64,000 bases of DNA from Hortaea werneckii (GCA_037044905.1 JBAOKB010000046.1:29082-93081), one strand, 5' to 3'; numbered from the stretch's first letter, positions 49,338-60,391 are shown. Made by a program: numbers and translations. The notes: generated by a model from the letters alone, not told the origin.

Positions 49338-50093
49338 ACTGTCGAGGCAAAAGTAGGCGTCGATTGCTTTTGCTAGGTTTTCGTTATTTCAGAAGTGCGT
49401 AGAGCTTAGTGGAAGCCTAGCTAGCTTCTTACAAGAGTCCTCCTCAATCCATACGCCGTATTCAAGTTCTTAGTCCAGCAGCGTGTAGATTTGTGAAGGC
49501 ATTCAAGCGTCGAGGTTGCAGTAAGTGATTGTGTACTTCATGGGCTCTGGGTGACCCTTAAAGACTTGGCTACGACCTGGAGGTGATACTCCTGCTCTCT
49601 TTGATATTTTTGACGTACCAAATAATCGCTTGTTGAGACCTCGAGCGATAAGACACCTGTTCACTCAGGTCTCGCTTCTGCTAGTGCCACTTCCCTCATG
49701 TTGTCTTAGGTGATAGGCTGCTGTGGCTGTTGTCGTTGTCATCTGCCTTAGGCTGGCTGCCGAAAATAGCAACCACCAATGGAAGCTTTCAGCTGCACTT
49801 ACCCAGCTGCACTACTTCCAACCTGAACACTATAAGCCTCGCAACACTTGCATTACTTGAGATGAGCCTTTCCCTGTCTCGTGTATTTAATTGAAAGATA
49901 ACGGTGGGTGAAACGTTCTTTCGGTCTTGATTCCTACTTTTAACGCGTTCTCGTTGCGGTTCACTTGCAACACCTGTTATCAGCCCTCCGCATTACAGCG
50001 TGACTGCAGCAACACACGGTCGCCTGACCACCCTGACAAAGGCCTTATATAGGCCCAGCAGCTGCCGACTTCTACCACCGTCATCTTTCCAAC
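49338..50093. other. Intergenic region upstream of the DUF7053 gene
   Basis: 756 bases. It contains the orm 3' UTR and the promoter of the next gene. GGCCTTATATAGGCC near 50040 is a TATA-like palindrome about 50 bases before the ATG. No other feature is supported. Confidence 0.5.
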
Positions 50094-50906
50094 ATGGAGA
50101 AGACAAGCCACATGACGAACGTAACACCACTTCCGGATTCCGTAGACCGCGAAGTGGTGGTGCGTTTCCTACATGATCATGTTGGTATGATCGAGTTGAA
50201 TCCTCTGGTGATAAATCAGGAACCTACGAGTCCTCCTCCCGGGGCGACGGAAGAAGAGCAACGGGTCATGAAGTGGTATGCGATCACCGACGAGATATCG
50301 TACCTCCCAGGCGGCTGGGCAAAGAGCGAAGTCACATACAAAGGCGGATTCTACGATCTCGACTACGGTCTTCAAACACATGTGTTCGCACCGGCAGGCG
50401 TTGAGATCAAGGGTATGTGGAAGGTTGGTGGGAATATGCCTGGCGAGCCAGCTCAGCCTGCCGAGCTCGGTGTGGAGCTGCCGAAAGAAGGTCTATATCT
50501 CCGCGAAGACGTGGAGCTCAAGTGCAACTTCCTCTTGACGAGCTTCGTGAAGAAGAATCTCAAGAAGTCTCATCAGAAGCTGGTAGATGAGCTCATCGGG
50601 AAGGCAAATAACCAACAATACGCCGAGAGAACAGGCCCGTCAGATGACACGGCACAAGGCTCGGCGGCGCTATCACAGAGTCTCGACCAAAAACCCTTAC
50701 CAGAGGAGCCTTGCTCTTGCTCAGGGAGCGGCCATGATGTAATGTGCCCCAACTACAGGTATGTGCCTGCTCCGTCGCGGCCACATTACAACGCCTCAAA
50801 GGACAAGGCTCTGCCAGCTGGTCCACCAGGGAGCGATAGCTCAAGAGGATCTTCTTCACCAACGCAGTCTCAAAGAGAACAGGCGGAGCTGCCTGGGAGC
50901 AAGTAG
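50094..50906 (+). CDS. DUF7053 domain protein
   Basis: Single exon, 270 residues. Residues about 1-175 match my recollection of the fungal DUF7053 family: HDHVGMIELNPLV, YAITDEISYLPGG, YKGGFYDLDYGLQTHVFAPAGVEIKG, GLYLREDVELKCN and SFVKKNLKKSHQKLVDELI. The fold is probably a START/lipid-binding-like beta sheet with helix, but no function is established. The last 90 residues are disordered and contain a small Cys-rich patch (CSCSGSGHDVMCPNY). No signal peptide or membrane segment. The neighbour wetA has the same orientation, 558 bases downstream. Confidence 0.72.
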   Translation: MEKTSHMTNVTPLPDSVDREVVVRFLHDHVGMIELNPLVINQEPTSPPPGATEEEQRVMKWYAITDEISYLPGGWAKSEVTYKGGFYDLDYGLQTHVFAPAGVEIKGMWKVGGNMPGEPAQPAELGVELPKEGLYLREDVELKCNFLLTSFVKKNLKKSHQKLVDELIGKANNQQYAERTGPSDDTAQGSAALSQSLDQKPLPEEPCSCSGSGHDVMCPNYRYVPAPSRPHYNASKDKALPAGPPGSDSSRGSSSPTQSQREQAELPGSK

Positions 50907-51464
50907 CGTCAGCTCTCGGTGTCTACAGCGAACGACTGAACGGCTCGGAAGCCGCCTACTGGAAGCAAATCTGATTGAAAGGGCGCAAAGATGAAAGAAT
51001 TCACTCGAGACTTTGAACATCACAGGTCGTAATAATGAGAAGCACTACCTACATTCCAGTCTCTAGCCGCCGTAGCGCCCAGGAATGCAAGCTTGGACAA
51101 AGCCATTGAGGGTCTTACAGTGCCAAGAGTGGTCCAGATTGGCTAGCACGAGCGCCCAGCGGTCTCTCGGCCTACGTCGTGGAATGAATGAGCTAAATGG
51201 TAGGCTGGGAGACCGCATTACAATAGCTCTTATGGTGATTGTATGATATCTGTTTGCCTACGCAAGGCCAACCTCTGTTGCTTGATCAAGAAACATTGTC
51301 CTATTCCACCGCAAACCGGAACCATACCTTACTGGAATTATATCAACCTCCGAAATATACACTACAGCCGAGCAACGGGCACAGCCTCACACCTGCCGGC
51401 AACCTTCTCGCGGAGTTCGCCTAGCTGGCACGGCAGCTGCTTAGCATCAACTCCTATCTTCGCC
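50907..51464. other. Promoter and leader region of wetA
   Basis: 558 bases. The wetA frame is open back to an ATG at 51243, but that part translates to a non-family sequence and is more likely 5' UTR or short upstream coding sequence. Confidence 0.5.
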
Positions 51465-53267
51465 ATGGCAATGATTGGTCAAGCCATCGACTACCCGATC
51501 CGGAAGTCCAACAAAGAACCAGAGTGGTCGAGCATCTGCAACAATGTCTTTGACCAGTACCTTGACACTGACGATCTCTTTGGTGGCTTTGACGCGGAAG
51601 GACGGGGGAGAAGCAGTTCCAACGACTCGGGAAATCTCTTCGAATTCTCCACAGGATCCGAACAAAGCCATCAGACTGGTGCAACATCACCTATACCATT
51701 CTGGGAAGATGAGCTAGTCGTAGCGAAGAGAGTGGTCAGGACACCAGTGGTAGAGGCAAAGCAGCCCAAGGCCAAGGAACCAGTAGATTTCTGGACAAAG
51801 AAGCTCAAGGCTCTGGAGCGGAACGCTGCAGAGTCAGAGAGGAGACAGCAGACCCTCAGAGCGGCGAAGTCACATCCAGACTTCCTCAGTCTCGGCGGCT
51901 GTCCCTCGCCACCTGCCTTACCAGCATCGCCCACCGACCAATCATTGTCCGTCCAGCGCCAGCGTTCCCGCTTCGCCGCAAACGGAAAGAGACACGCCTC
52001 TCAAGCCCGATCGCTATCACGTGGGAGACCCACGGGTGTGACGAAGATAACTACGGCTGGTATAGGGGCTGGCTCGACGGTCAACCCGTATGCCACAGTC
52101 CGTAAGGCTCCTACCAGCACTAGTCCTGGGAAGATGATGAACCCTTCCCGCTACCGTGCGGGTTTCAAGGATGTATGGGCTGAGAAGACGGCAAAGAGTC
52201 CCCATAAATTCAGTCTGAAAGTTGCATGCCAAGCGCCGCCAGATTCTCCGCCGCCTTCAGCGAACCAACCTGACGATGGGGGTTTCATATCTGCTTTCGG
52301 GAGCCCGCCGCCTTTCATTCCCATGCCCCCTTCGAACATGAATGGGCAGCTTTCTCCGTTGACGAGGACTCTCCAGCAAGCCCATTTGCACACCCCGACT
52401 GCCACGCCAGCCATAAACGCCAATGCGGCTGCGCATGCTAGTAGCTCGTACTTCGAGCATGATCCTTCTCTGCAGACGAGCAATATTTTTTCTACGCAGA
52501 CAGTCCCGTTGAATGACACAGCACCTCTATACCCCGAAAGAACATCATCCTTTGCTGCCAACAACGTACAAGCGTTTGATTTTGGATTCTCAAACTCGCC
52601 CGACCTCGATAGCTGGAACGCGGAGCCGTTCGGCGGTTCGGCGAATAGCAACTACAATGCCAACCCTCTTTCGAGCCAGGATCCCTTTGCCGATCTCGAC
52701 AGCGTTCTACCATCGACCGAGCCTCACGAGGTCTCACTTGCCGGATTGGGTATCAGTTGCGACCCTAGTCTTGTCTCAGGTACTTTCAGCCCTTTCGACC
52801 TCAACCCTCCGGCGCCGATGACAATCTATGATCCACGACCACCGGCGGTAGGCCCTTATTGCATACCAGGCCCAGGATACGCCACCATGCCCGCCACACC
52901 TCGCCATTGCCGTTCCGAAGCGCGAAGATGCTCAGACTCACCGGAGCCTGCCATGACAGATGTCCGTTCTCGTCGCAGTGCGTCTCGTACACGCCGGTCA
53001 GCTTCCAGACACCGTAGAACCAAGTCGACGAATTCCACGCCTCGCCACCCGCAGAATGCGGACAAAGGTGGTTTCGTGAACTTTACGCCTAGCGACAGTA
53101 ATAAGATTCTGAGCGGTGTTGCACCAAGTGGAAGTTCTAAAACAAAGGCCAGGAGGGAGAAGGAGGCTGCTGATAAGAGGAGGAGACTCAGTCAGGCGGC
53201 TATGAGGGCTGTGGCAGAGGCAGGTGGCAACGTTGAAGCTTTGGCGAAGGCGGGACTGCTGGCTTAA
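51465..53267 (+). CDS. wetA: Conidial maturation regulator WetA
   Basis: 600 residues from the ATG at 51465 (context CGCCATGGC, strong). An upstream in-frame ATG at 51243 would add 74 unrelated residues. Family marks are FWTKKLKALER in the N-terminal third, NPSRYRAGFKDVWAEK in the middle and the C-terminal ESC1/WetA-type block with FTPSDSNKILSGVAPSGSS, a KTKARREKE basic run, and AAMRAVAEAGGNVEALAKAG. The rest is disordered and rich in P, S and N. WetA acts after BrlA and AbaA in Aspergillus to complete spore wall and trehalose deposition. Presence here indicates a conidiating filamentous ascomycete. No intron seen. Confidence 0.87.
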   Translation: MAMIGQAIDYPIRKSNKEPEWSSICNNVFDQYLDTDDLFGGFDAEGRGRSSSNDSGNLFEFSTGSEQSHQTGATSPIPFWEDELVVAKRVVRTPVVEAKQPKAKEPVDFWTKKLKALERNAAESERRQQTLRAAKSHPDFLSLGGCPSPPALPASPTDQSLSVQRQRSRFAANGKRHASQARSLSRGRPTGVTKITTAGIGAGSTVNPYATVRKAPTSTSPGKMMNPSRYRAGFKDVWAEKTAKSPHKFSLKVACQAPPDSPPPSANQPDDGGFISAFGSPPPFIPMPPSNMNGQLSPLTRTLQQAHLHTPTATPAINANAAAHASSSYFEHDPSLQTSNIFSTQTVPLNDTAPLYPERTSSFAANNVQAFDFGFSNSPDLDSWNAEPFGGSANSNYNANPLSSQDPFADLDSVLPSTEPHEVSLAGLGISCDPSLVSGTFSPFDLNPPAPMTIYDPRPPAVGPYCIPGPGYATMPATPRHCRSEARRCSDSPEPAMTDVRSRRSASRTRRSASRHRRTKSTNSTPRHPQNADKGGFVNFTPSDSNKILSGVAPSGSSKTKARREKEAADKRRRLSQAAMRAVAEAGGNVEALAKAGLLA

Positions 53268-53358
53268 TTGTATGATTGAACGGCTCTATGTATTTTATGA
53301 TATCATTTGAGGCACTGCATGTTGCAGGGAATTGCTTACTTTCACACACTGTCGGACA

Positions 53359-54229
53359 CTATCTCGCTGCATTTAAACCGTCTTTCAACAGTGCAATCAA
53401 TTCATCAAGTCTGCTGATCACGAGATGCGTTCTCGGATCATTCTCGAGGTCCTCCTTGCCTTCGCTCCTGAGTAACACGGTCATGGCGCCCGCATCATGA
53501 CCGGCTATCATGTCATCAATGCTGTCACCTACCATGATCATGGGCAACTGTCGCTCTTCAGGAGGAGATGCGGGGATGTCGGCAGTATCGGTGATTTCCC
53601 ACGCATGCGCAATATGCAAGATGCTTGCTGGAGAGGGCTTCGGTGGCCGGAAGTCCCGTGTGATGATCGGAGAGAACGGGTTGATGTGCCGTGGTAGGTG
53701 GTTGGACAGGAGGTGGTTCACTGGTGCGCTGTTCAGGTATCAGTCGCCACACTCGTAAGAACAATGATGAAAATCCAAAGGACGTACTCAAAATTCCTAG
53801 TACAAATGCCCTTCTTGATGTTATGCTCATCGAGGAACTCCATCAGACTGACCAAGCCAGCTTGCGGGACCTGCTTGGACATGGCCGTACGCTCGATGTC
53901 TTGAATCTTGCCAAAAGCTTCTCGCTGCTGCTTGTCCGGCAGCGCATGGATGTAGTCTAGGATGTCAGAGCCCTTTGGTATGTTCACGGCTTGCCTCATC
54001 TCGGCGAACATGTAATTCTGTGGCAAGCCTTCTTCCTAATCTGTAAGCCTCACGTTTGCTAGAACGCGCGCAGGTCTATCAGTGGCTTACACAGAGTTCC
54101 ATCCATGTCGAAGACTATGCCTTTGAGTCTTGGTTGACCACTTGCTGCGTTTGATCCATTGGACATTGGAGCAAAAGAGTGCATCCGTTTCTGCATGATA
54201 ATGGTAGCTCTATGGTGAGTCTTGGTCAT
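53359..54229 (-). CDS. HAD-superfamily hydrolase (phosphoglycolate-phosphatase-like)
   Basis: Three exons: 54229..54091, 54028..53788, 53728..53359, total 249 residues. Intron 1 (62 bases) has GTAAGC and an AAG acceptor; intron 2 (59 bases) has GTACGT and CAG. Motif I is VFDMDGTL, with the first Asp as nucleophile and the second as acid/base; ICTRNF is motif II (Thr); FRPPKP supplies the motif III Lys; GDSIDD is motif IV. The cap between motifs I and II is a short helical one. Substrate unknown; these small fungal enzymes dephosphorylate small metabolites. Several in-frame Met codons near the start leave the exact N-terminus open. Convergent with wetA, 91 bases apart. Confidence 0.82.
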
Positions 54230-55137
54230 ACGCAGTGGCGAATTGTGTAGACTGTGTAGAGTTGGACCTAAGCTCTTCGAAACGCATCTATGAACTCTGC
54301 TATTCATTGGAGACTCGAGTCCTAGGAGGTAGTAGGTAACGATGTCTGCTACGGTTAAGAGGACGTGAAGTTGGAGCCGGGGAATCCTCGGCCAGCATGA
54401 TACCACACCCCCAAGTCGAACCACTCTTCTTACTTCCTGGTGCACACTGCTGGCAGAGTACACCGTTACTCATTCATTCCTTACGAGATCCAAAGTAGTC
54501 GCTCTAGCATGTCGGACGAGAATGCTAGTGCCTTGAAGATTCCAGCTCTGGACTTCTTTAACGAAGCGGATCGATTTTATGAACTTCGTCACTATGGTTG
54601 CTTGAACACGGCCCAAGGACTGCGCACTCACCGCGGAATAATTCATTGATTGAGTGGCGCATCTACAAAGGCTGAGACTTGAAGGACTCTGTCATGTGGA
54701 AGCCTATGATCGACTTCCTATTTCCCCGCCTTCCACCGCTTTTGCCACTGCACGTCCGGTCTGCGAGAGCATCACTTCTTGGGATTCCTCGGTTCTCTTC
54801 TTCCGAATTGGAAGAACCTTTTACCTAGAATGAGGGCAAAGGCGAAATCCTGTGGGGTCGGTCCACTGCTATTTGCAAGGCTTGCATGTCGGCTGAAGCA
54901 CGCCATGGAGGCGGAATAATATCCAGCAATCAGCCCCTGGGAACGCAAGACGATTTCCAGCCGTGCATCGAAGCGACGTGTACTTGTGAGGGCCAGCATG
55001 ATCCTTTTTCCGTCCTGTGGGCTGAGTAATGAACCTTTCTGATAAATCTACGGGCGCTGCCTGGATTGAAGATCAACTTTCTTTCAATCGCACATTTATC
55101 AGCCTCCCAATCGACGACCTTTGAGAACATTTCTGGG
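54230..55137. other. Divergent region between the HAD and GH43 genes, with one small open frame
   Basis: 908 bases. A plus-strand frame starting at ATG 54510 runs 46 codons (contains LDFFNEADRFYELRHYG) to a stop at 54648. It looks mildly protein-like but matches no family I know, and could be a fragment or chance. Confidence 0.4.
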
Positions 55138-56922
55138 ATGCGCGCGTCAATAGCTTTCGCCGCATATGTAGCCACAGCGGCTAACAAAGCAGCTGCGCAC
55201 CTCCAAAACTCAACCTACTATAATCCTGTCGTCCCAGGCTGGCACTCGGATCCTAGCTGCACGTTCGTGGACGACACGTTCTTCTGCGCCTTTAGCACTT
55301 TTCTCGTTGCTCCAGGTCTCCCAATATATGCCAGCAAAGATCTCATCAATTGGAGATTGGCCAGCCATGGGTGGAGTCGACCAGATCAGATCGGCCTCCC
55401 GAATGCGGCCCGGAATGTCGACTGGCAGCAAGGCGGGTTTTTCGCGCCAAATCTACGATACCACGATGACAGATTTTGGCTAACGTGCACTTTCGTCGAA
55501 GTTCCCTGGAACGCATCGGGACAGGCAACCCTCCTCGGCACTGTTCAAAGTACTTCTGATCCCTTTGACAGTGCCGCTTGGTCTGATGCCGTCACATGGG
55601 ACGCTGTTGATATTGACGGTGATCTTTTCTGGGATAATGATGGAACCGTCTACCTCCACTCTGCTGGTATCCGGCAGCAAACCATCAATTTGCAGACCGG
55701 AGAAGTTTCCGAACCTGTTTACGTTTGGAATGGGACCGGCAGTGCTACCCCCGAAGGGGCACACATCTATAAAAGGCACGGCTGGTATTATCTCATGATT
55801 GGCGAAGGCGGCACTGAGCTTGGCCACATGGAGACTATTGCCAGAGCTCGTAATATCACCGGCCCCTACGAGAGCAATCCCAAGAACCCTTTGGCCTCAA
55901 ATGCCAATACTACGGAATACTTTCAGACAGTCGGGCACTGCGACCTCTTTTCTGACGGAAAAGGTAATGACTGGGCCATGTGCCTCGCTACGCGGAGTGG
56001 CCCTGAGTGGTTGATATATCCTATGGGTCGCGAGTCTATCCTTACGCCTGTCAGATGGGACAGCGGCGAGTGGCCTGTCTTCTCTCAAGCGCATGGACTC
56101 ATGTCAGGCTGGCTCCTACCTGCTTACAGCCGTGATGTGAACGGTATCGGACCTTTCATCGGGGATTGTGATCTTGTGGATTTTGAGCCGCACAACTCGA
56201 TCCCCTCTCATTTCCTTCACTGGCGCTGGCCCCAAGATGGAGCCTTTACCGTATCTCCTGAAGATCACCCATATTCGCTACGGGTCGTGCCTTCCCGGGC
56301 GAACCTAACAGGATCTGTCATTTCGGACGACTTTGCCTTAACAGGCAAAATGGGAATCTCCTTCATCGGCCGGCGACAGACACATACATTGTTCACCTTT
56401 GGCGTCGACATGAAGTTTGATCCTGAAGCCCGCGACCAAGAAGCTGGAATCACCGCCTTCTTGACGCAGCTCAACCACATCAATCTCGGCATTGCTCAGA
56501 GCAATCACTCGGTCCAGCATGGCAAAGGATCTGGTCTGGAGTTCAGGTTTCAGATCGAGACAGCCGGCACCATCAATTCTACCATTCCCTCTTCTACCGT
56601 CGTCACGAACGTTCCATGGTGCGGAGGTGACACGATCCACCTGCAAATGCATACTATCAATGAAACGCACTACGGCTTCTCAGCATGGCCCACTGATTGC
56701 CCGAACGAGAAGATCATTATCGGACACGCTTCCGCAGAAGTTGTCAGCGGAGGAAGTGGACCTTTTGTAGGCACGCTGCTTGGAGCCTACGCGACGTGCA
56801 ACGGTGCTGGCAGTACGAACAGTACCACCTGTCCAGATGGTGGGAATGCCTACTTCAGCCGATGGAGGTACTCCGGAGCCGCGCAACAGATTGCGGAAGA
56901 TGAATTCGTCCCGTCTTTCTGA
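55138..56922 (+). CDS. Secreted glycoside hydrolase family 43 (xylosidase/arabinofuranosidase type)
   Basis: 594 residues from the ATG at 55138; the frame opens at 55066, but the later ATG gives a signal peptide (MRASIAFAAYVATAANKAAA). The five-bladed propeller domain spans about 25-320. The three acidic residues are D38 (base, in GWHSDPSC), D160 (pKa modulator, in DIDGDLFWDNDG) and E206 (acid, in TPEGAHIYKR). The C-terminal 230 residues form a beta-sandwich like that of two-domain GH43 enzymes. Several N-x-T/S sites fit secretion. The family cleaves arabinoxylan side chains or xylo-oligosaccharides, so this is a plant-wall enzyme; exact substrate cannot be read from sequence. No intron. Confidence 0.9.
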   Translation: MRASIAFAAYVATAANKAAAHLQNSTYYNPVVPGWHSDPSCTFVDDTFFCAFSTFLVAPGLPIYASKDLINWRLASHGWSRPDQIGLPNAARNVDWQQGGFFAPNLRYHDDRFWLTCTFVEVPWNASGQATLLGTVQSTSDPFDSAAWSDAVTWDAVDIDGDLFWDNDGTVYLHSAGIRQQTINLQTGEVSEPVYVWNGTGSATPEGAHIYKRHGWYYLMIGEGGTELGHMETIARARNITGPYESNPKNPLASNANTTEYFQTVGHCDLFSDGKGNDWAMCLATRSGPEWLIYPMGRESILTPVRWDSGEWPVFSQAHGLMSGWLLPAYSRDVNGIGPFIGDCDLVDFEPHNSIPSHFLHWRWPQDGAFTVSPEDHPYSLRVVPSRANLTGSVISDDFALTGKMGISFIGRRQTHTLFTFGVDMKFDPEARDQEAGITAFLTQLNHINLGIAQSNHSVQHGKGSGLEFRFQIETAGTINSTIPSSTVVTNVPWCGGDTIHLQMHTINETHYGFSAWPTDCPNEKIIIGHASAEVVSGGSGPFVGTLLGAYATCNGAGSTNSTTCPDGGNAYFSRWRYSGAAQQIAEDEFVPSF

Positions 56923-57423
56923 CATCATGATCACATAGTCCAATAAAGGAGGGTGTGGTTTCAGAACAGCCACAATGGACCTCTTACGATGCCCCAACGT
57001 TGTTTGGATTCTGTCTAAGAGCCTTCTATCACAGCTTCAATTGATCAGCAGGAATTTGTAAAGAAGCAAACGTCAGTAAAAGTCATTCAATCACTGACAG
57101 CTTATCAAAGGCTTCCTTTGCCTTGCTTGCCCACCACTAAACGAACGTTATTGAGGTAGGAATTGCTATTTTTTACAAGCTAACAAATACATTCCTTTCA
57201 CGAATACGGAGCAGCTGGCGCTATTGGCCTGTCGTCTTTGACCCATTGATCTAGAGCTTACGAGAAGAAGCCTTCGCGGCCTTTCGCAGAGTTTGCTATC
57301 CTGAAAACTGTCTCAGACGCTGCATGAAGAAGTTCTCTTTGTGTTGTGAAGCACATTTAAGATGGGACATTTCCATCGTCTGAAATACTATCAGTCTTCA
57401 CCACATAAGCTCCGAAGCGCAAG
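56923..57423. other. Intergenic region upstream of the three-domain gene
   Basis: 501 bases between two plus-strand genes. No RNA gene or other frame supported. Confidence 0.5.
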
Positions 57424-59466
57424 ATGTCCACGACTCAGCACGGCAAAGGCGTCCATGTGTCGGATATGGCACCCTCCTCTCTCAGCTCAAACGTGGAGCC
57501 TCCAGTCATCATCGGCATCTATGGCCTCCCAGCATCCGGCAAGACTCATCTGCTCAATGAGCTTCGCAAAATGCTCGATGATTGTGACTTCAAGTTCTAC
57601 GACGGATCTGAAGTGATCGAGCGCATCACAGACGGTGGACTGGCTGCGTTCAAGCAGATGAACAATGCGCAGAAAGCAAACACACGTACCAAGGCTATCA
57701 AGACCATCAAGGCGGAATGCACCGAGGAAAGGAAGACTGGCGTTGTTGCAGGCCACTTCATGTTGTTGTCTGAAGATGGTGTCTGGGCAAAGATCGACAC
57801 ACCAGCAGATTGGGAGACGTACACTCACATCATCTACTTGAAGACCCCGGTCGAGAAAATCATGGATCGAACAGAGAAGGATTCTGGACGTGCCGATCGC
57901 AAACAACTACCTATCGCAGACCTGCAACAGCGGCAGAACTCCGAGAAGAATCGGCTTCGGAAGATTTGCTACGACAACCGTATTCTCTTTGCTGTCGACG
58001 ACACTGCTGATCCCGATTACATCTCAAAGCTTATCAATCATTTTCGGGAGGGCGATGCGAAGCGCAACACGCGCTATGTCCTGCAGGAGATAGATCAGAT
58101 CATGTCGAATCGCGAAATCCAACCGCAGACTGTTCTTCTCTTCGACGCTGACAAGACTCTGGGTGTCGAAGATGCAAGCCATCATTTTTGGGTGGCCGCG
58201 ACGGGGGCAGGGGACAATAACCTCCTGAATGAGATCTTCAACAGTCCGCTGGGGTACTCCTACCTCGCATTCCAGCAAGCCATGCTTTTGTATGAGGGAC
58301 TGCATGCGGAGAAGTTTCTGGAGCACTGCAAAGATGTGGCGTCTTACGCCACGTTGCGACCAGAATTCGTTGAGCTGCTGAAGGAAGCCGCCAAGTACCC
58401 ACATGTTGCTGTTGTGGTAATCACATCCGGAATCAGGCTCATTTGGGACATGGTCCTGGAACGCGAAGGGCTGGGAGACAAGGTGAAAGTGATCGGAGGA
58501 TGCAGGCTGAGCGACAATTACGTCGTGACGCCCACTGTGAAGGGAGCGGCTGTCAAGCGGCTGCAAAATGCCCATGAGGCTACTGTGTGGGCCTTTGGGG
58601 ACAGTGAGATCGACCTCCCGATGCTGAAGAATGCCGACCACGCCTTCGTCGTAGTTGGGCCGGGACCAAAACAACAGAGAGCCATGTGGAAGGCACTACA
58701 GCGTGCTATCGACGTCGATGGGCTGGAAGCTCGTCAACTGCTATTCCCCGAGAGCGCCATCCCTTGGCTCAACATTCGCATGCTACCCATTACCACGCTT
58801 GAGCAAGTGCGGGAATCCATCTTCGGTACCCTGGAACTCATAGAAGCCACTGACACACCGTCCGCCCTGGTCCTCCAGACGCCAATGCGCAATTCGGCCC
58901 TATCTGGCAACCAACTCCGTCAAGCGCACGACCGATGCGGCTGGTACCTCGCCATCCACCACGTCACCCAAGTTCTCGGCACGGAGAAGTACACCATTTA
59001 CGACGTGCACCAGAACGAAACGACTGGCTGGCGTCTGAAGGACGAGGATAAGACCGTCATCATCCCTATCATGCGCGGCGGAGAACCTATGGCCTTCGGC
59101 GTATCCGATGCCTTCCCGAAAGCAGTCTTTCTTCACGCGAAAGAACATGACGAAGTGCTGAAGAAGCATCTGGAGGGGATGAAGGCCGTGATCCTCGTCG
59201 ACGCCGTCATCAACGAAGGCGGAACCATCGCGGGCTTCGTCAAGCAAATGCGTCAAATCAACCGCGAAATCGACATCGTAGTCATGGCAGGCGTAGTCCA
59301 ACGCGATGCCGTCCATGGACCGAAAGTCTTGACCAAGGCTTTAAGCGGTTATGGCAAAGTCACGCTCATCGCGTTGCGGACTTCGGAGCGGAAGTACAAG
59401 GGCCAGGGGGCGACGGATACGGGGGATTGCCTGTTCAATACGACGCATATCTTGAAGGAATTGTAA
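57424..59466 (+). CDS. P-loop kinase - HAD phosphatase - uracil phosphoribosyltransferase-like fusion
   Basis: Single frame of 680 residues. Domain 1 (about 27-210) is a P-loop kinase-like fold with Walker A GLPASGKT at 34-41. Domain 2 (about 236-435) is a HAD phosphatase: DADKT at 241-245, VITSG (motif II) near 332, GDSEIDLPML at 392-401. Domain 3 (about 455-680) resembles uracil phosphoribosyltransferase: MRGGEPM, PRPP loop VILVDAVINEGGT at 589-601, and DTGDCLFNT near 665, where UPRTs bind uracil. The PRPP loop departs from the common VDPMLATGG form, so substrate may differ. A role in pyrimidine or other nucleobase salvage is inferred from domain 3 only; kinase and phosphatase substrates are unknown. 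No introns. Confidence 0.83.
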   Translation: MSTTQHGKGVHVSDMAPSSLSSNVEPPVIIGIYGLPASGKTHLLNELRKMLDDCDFKFYDGSEVIERITDGGLAAFKQMNNAQKANTRTKAIKTIKAECTEERKTGVVAGHFMLLSEDGVWAKIDTPADWETYTHIIYLKTPVEKIMDRTEKDSGRADRKQLPIADLQQRQNSEKNRLRKICYDNRILFAVDDTADPDYISKLINHFREGDAKRNTRYVLQEIDQIMSNREIQPQTVLLFDADKTLGVEDASHHFWVAATGAGDNNLLNEIFNSPLGYSYLAFQQAMLLYEGLHAEKFLEHCKDVASYATLRPEFVELLKEAAKYPHVAVVVITSGIRLIWDMVLEREGLGDKVKVIGGCRLSDNYVVTPTVKGAAVKRLQNAHEATVWAFGDSEIDLPMLKNADHAFVVVGPGPKQQRAMWKALQRAIDVDGLEARQLLFPESAIPWLNIRMLPITTLEQVRESIFGTLELIEATDTPSALVLQTPMRNSALSGNQLRQAHDRCGWYLAIHHVTQVLGTEKYTIYDVHQNETTGWRLKDEDKTVIIPIMRGGEPMAFGVSDAFPKAVFLHAKEHDEVLKKHLEGMKAVILVDAVINEGGTIAGFVKQMRQINREIDIVVMAGVVQRDAVHGPKVLTKALSGYGKVTLIALRTSERKYKGQGATDTGDCLFNTTHILKEL

Positions 59467-60391
59467 AGCAGAAGAGTGTTTGATGATAGAATAGCGTACG
59501 TAGATCCTGATGCGGCCCATCGAATTGCTTTTCAAACCCCTTGCTTTTGTAAGTGTCCCCCCCTTCCCATTCTCCAGCCCCGCCCAAAAAACGCTGGTCC
59601 TTGGGAAAAGGTCTCAAGTCTTCCTCTGTGATGTCGTGGCCCGACTCTCATAATTCCTGTCCTCCTGGAGAGCACGTCTACTTTTCATTTTCCATTTTCC
59701 ACTTCTTTAGTTGACAATGTCAAGTTCTGACAACGCCGTGACATTGCTTTTCTTTTCTTTTCTTTCCATTTTTCATTTTTCATTTTTAGTTTTTTGCTTT
59801 TCTCAGTCCCCGATTCATCATACCTCTCATCTCCACGTCCATCATCCACCAAATCCCCTCCACAAGCAAACATGCACAGCTTGCCTTCTCAGTCTCAAAT
59901 CTTCAGATCGCGGTATCCAGTGAAAACAGAGGGGAGAAGAGGGACAAACATCCCCGTTCGAACGAAAAAGACGCCTTGAAAGGGGGATTGAAGAGGTATC
60001 CGCCAGGTCATACCAAGCTCATCTACCTAGATACAGAAAAAAAGAAAAAAAGATACCAAAGAGGCTAAGTTAGTCTGGTAACTGTGTATCTCGAAAAAAT
60101 AGGTGGAAAAAAAAGGCTATGCAATGCAAACTAAAATGGCAAAGTTGGGTAAAATGCGCTTACTTGGAATGCTCCGCTAATGATCAACATTCCCTGAAAA
60201 AGCCGTCCCCTTTTAGAAGGAAGAGAAAGTTAAAGAACTAAAGGGAATAAATTAAAAGGCCTGGCCAGAGGAGAGAGAAAAAGGGCAGACCAGTGAAAAG
60301 GGAAGGGGTCGGGGAAACTCCCGTTCTTCCCCCCTGAGCTCTCCGATGAGAAAGGCGAGAGGGGGAGAGAGAGAGGAGAAGAAGAAAAAAA
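59467..60391. other. Convergent intergenic region with pyrimidine-rich tracts
   Basis: 925 bases between two 3' ends. It contains TTTTC/CATTTT-type low-complexity runs at about 59688-59800 and purine-rich runs (AAAAAG) at about 60035-60120 and 60260-60390. No gene supported. Confidence 0.5.

Noticed and set aside
51243..51464. 74-codon N-terminal extension of wetA
   Set aside because: The translation has no WetA character, and the ATG at 51465 has a much better context; probably leader sequence.
54510..54649. 46-codon frame between the HAD and GH43 genes as a real gene
   Set aside because: Short, no recognised motif and no conserved context; kept only as a remark in the intergenic entry.
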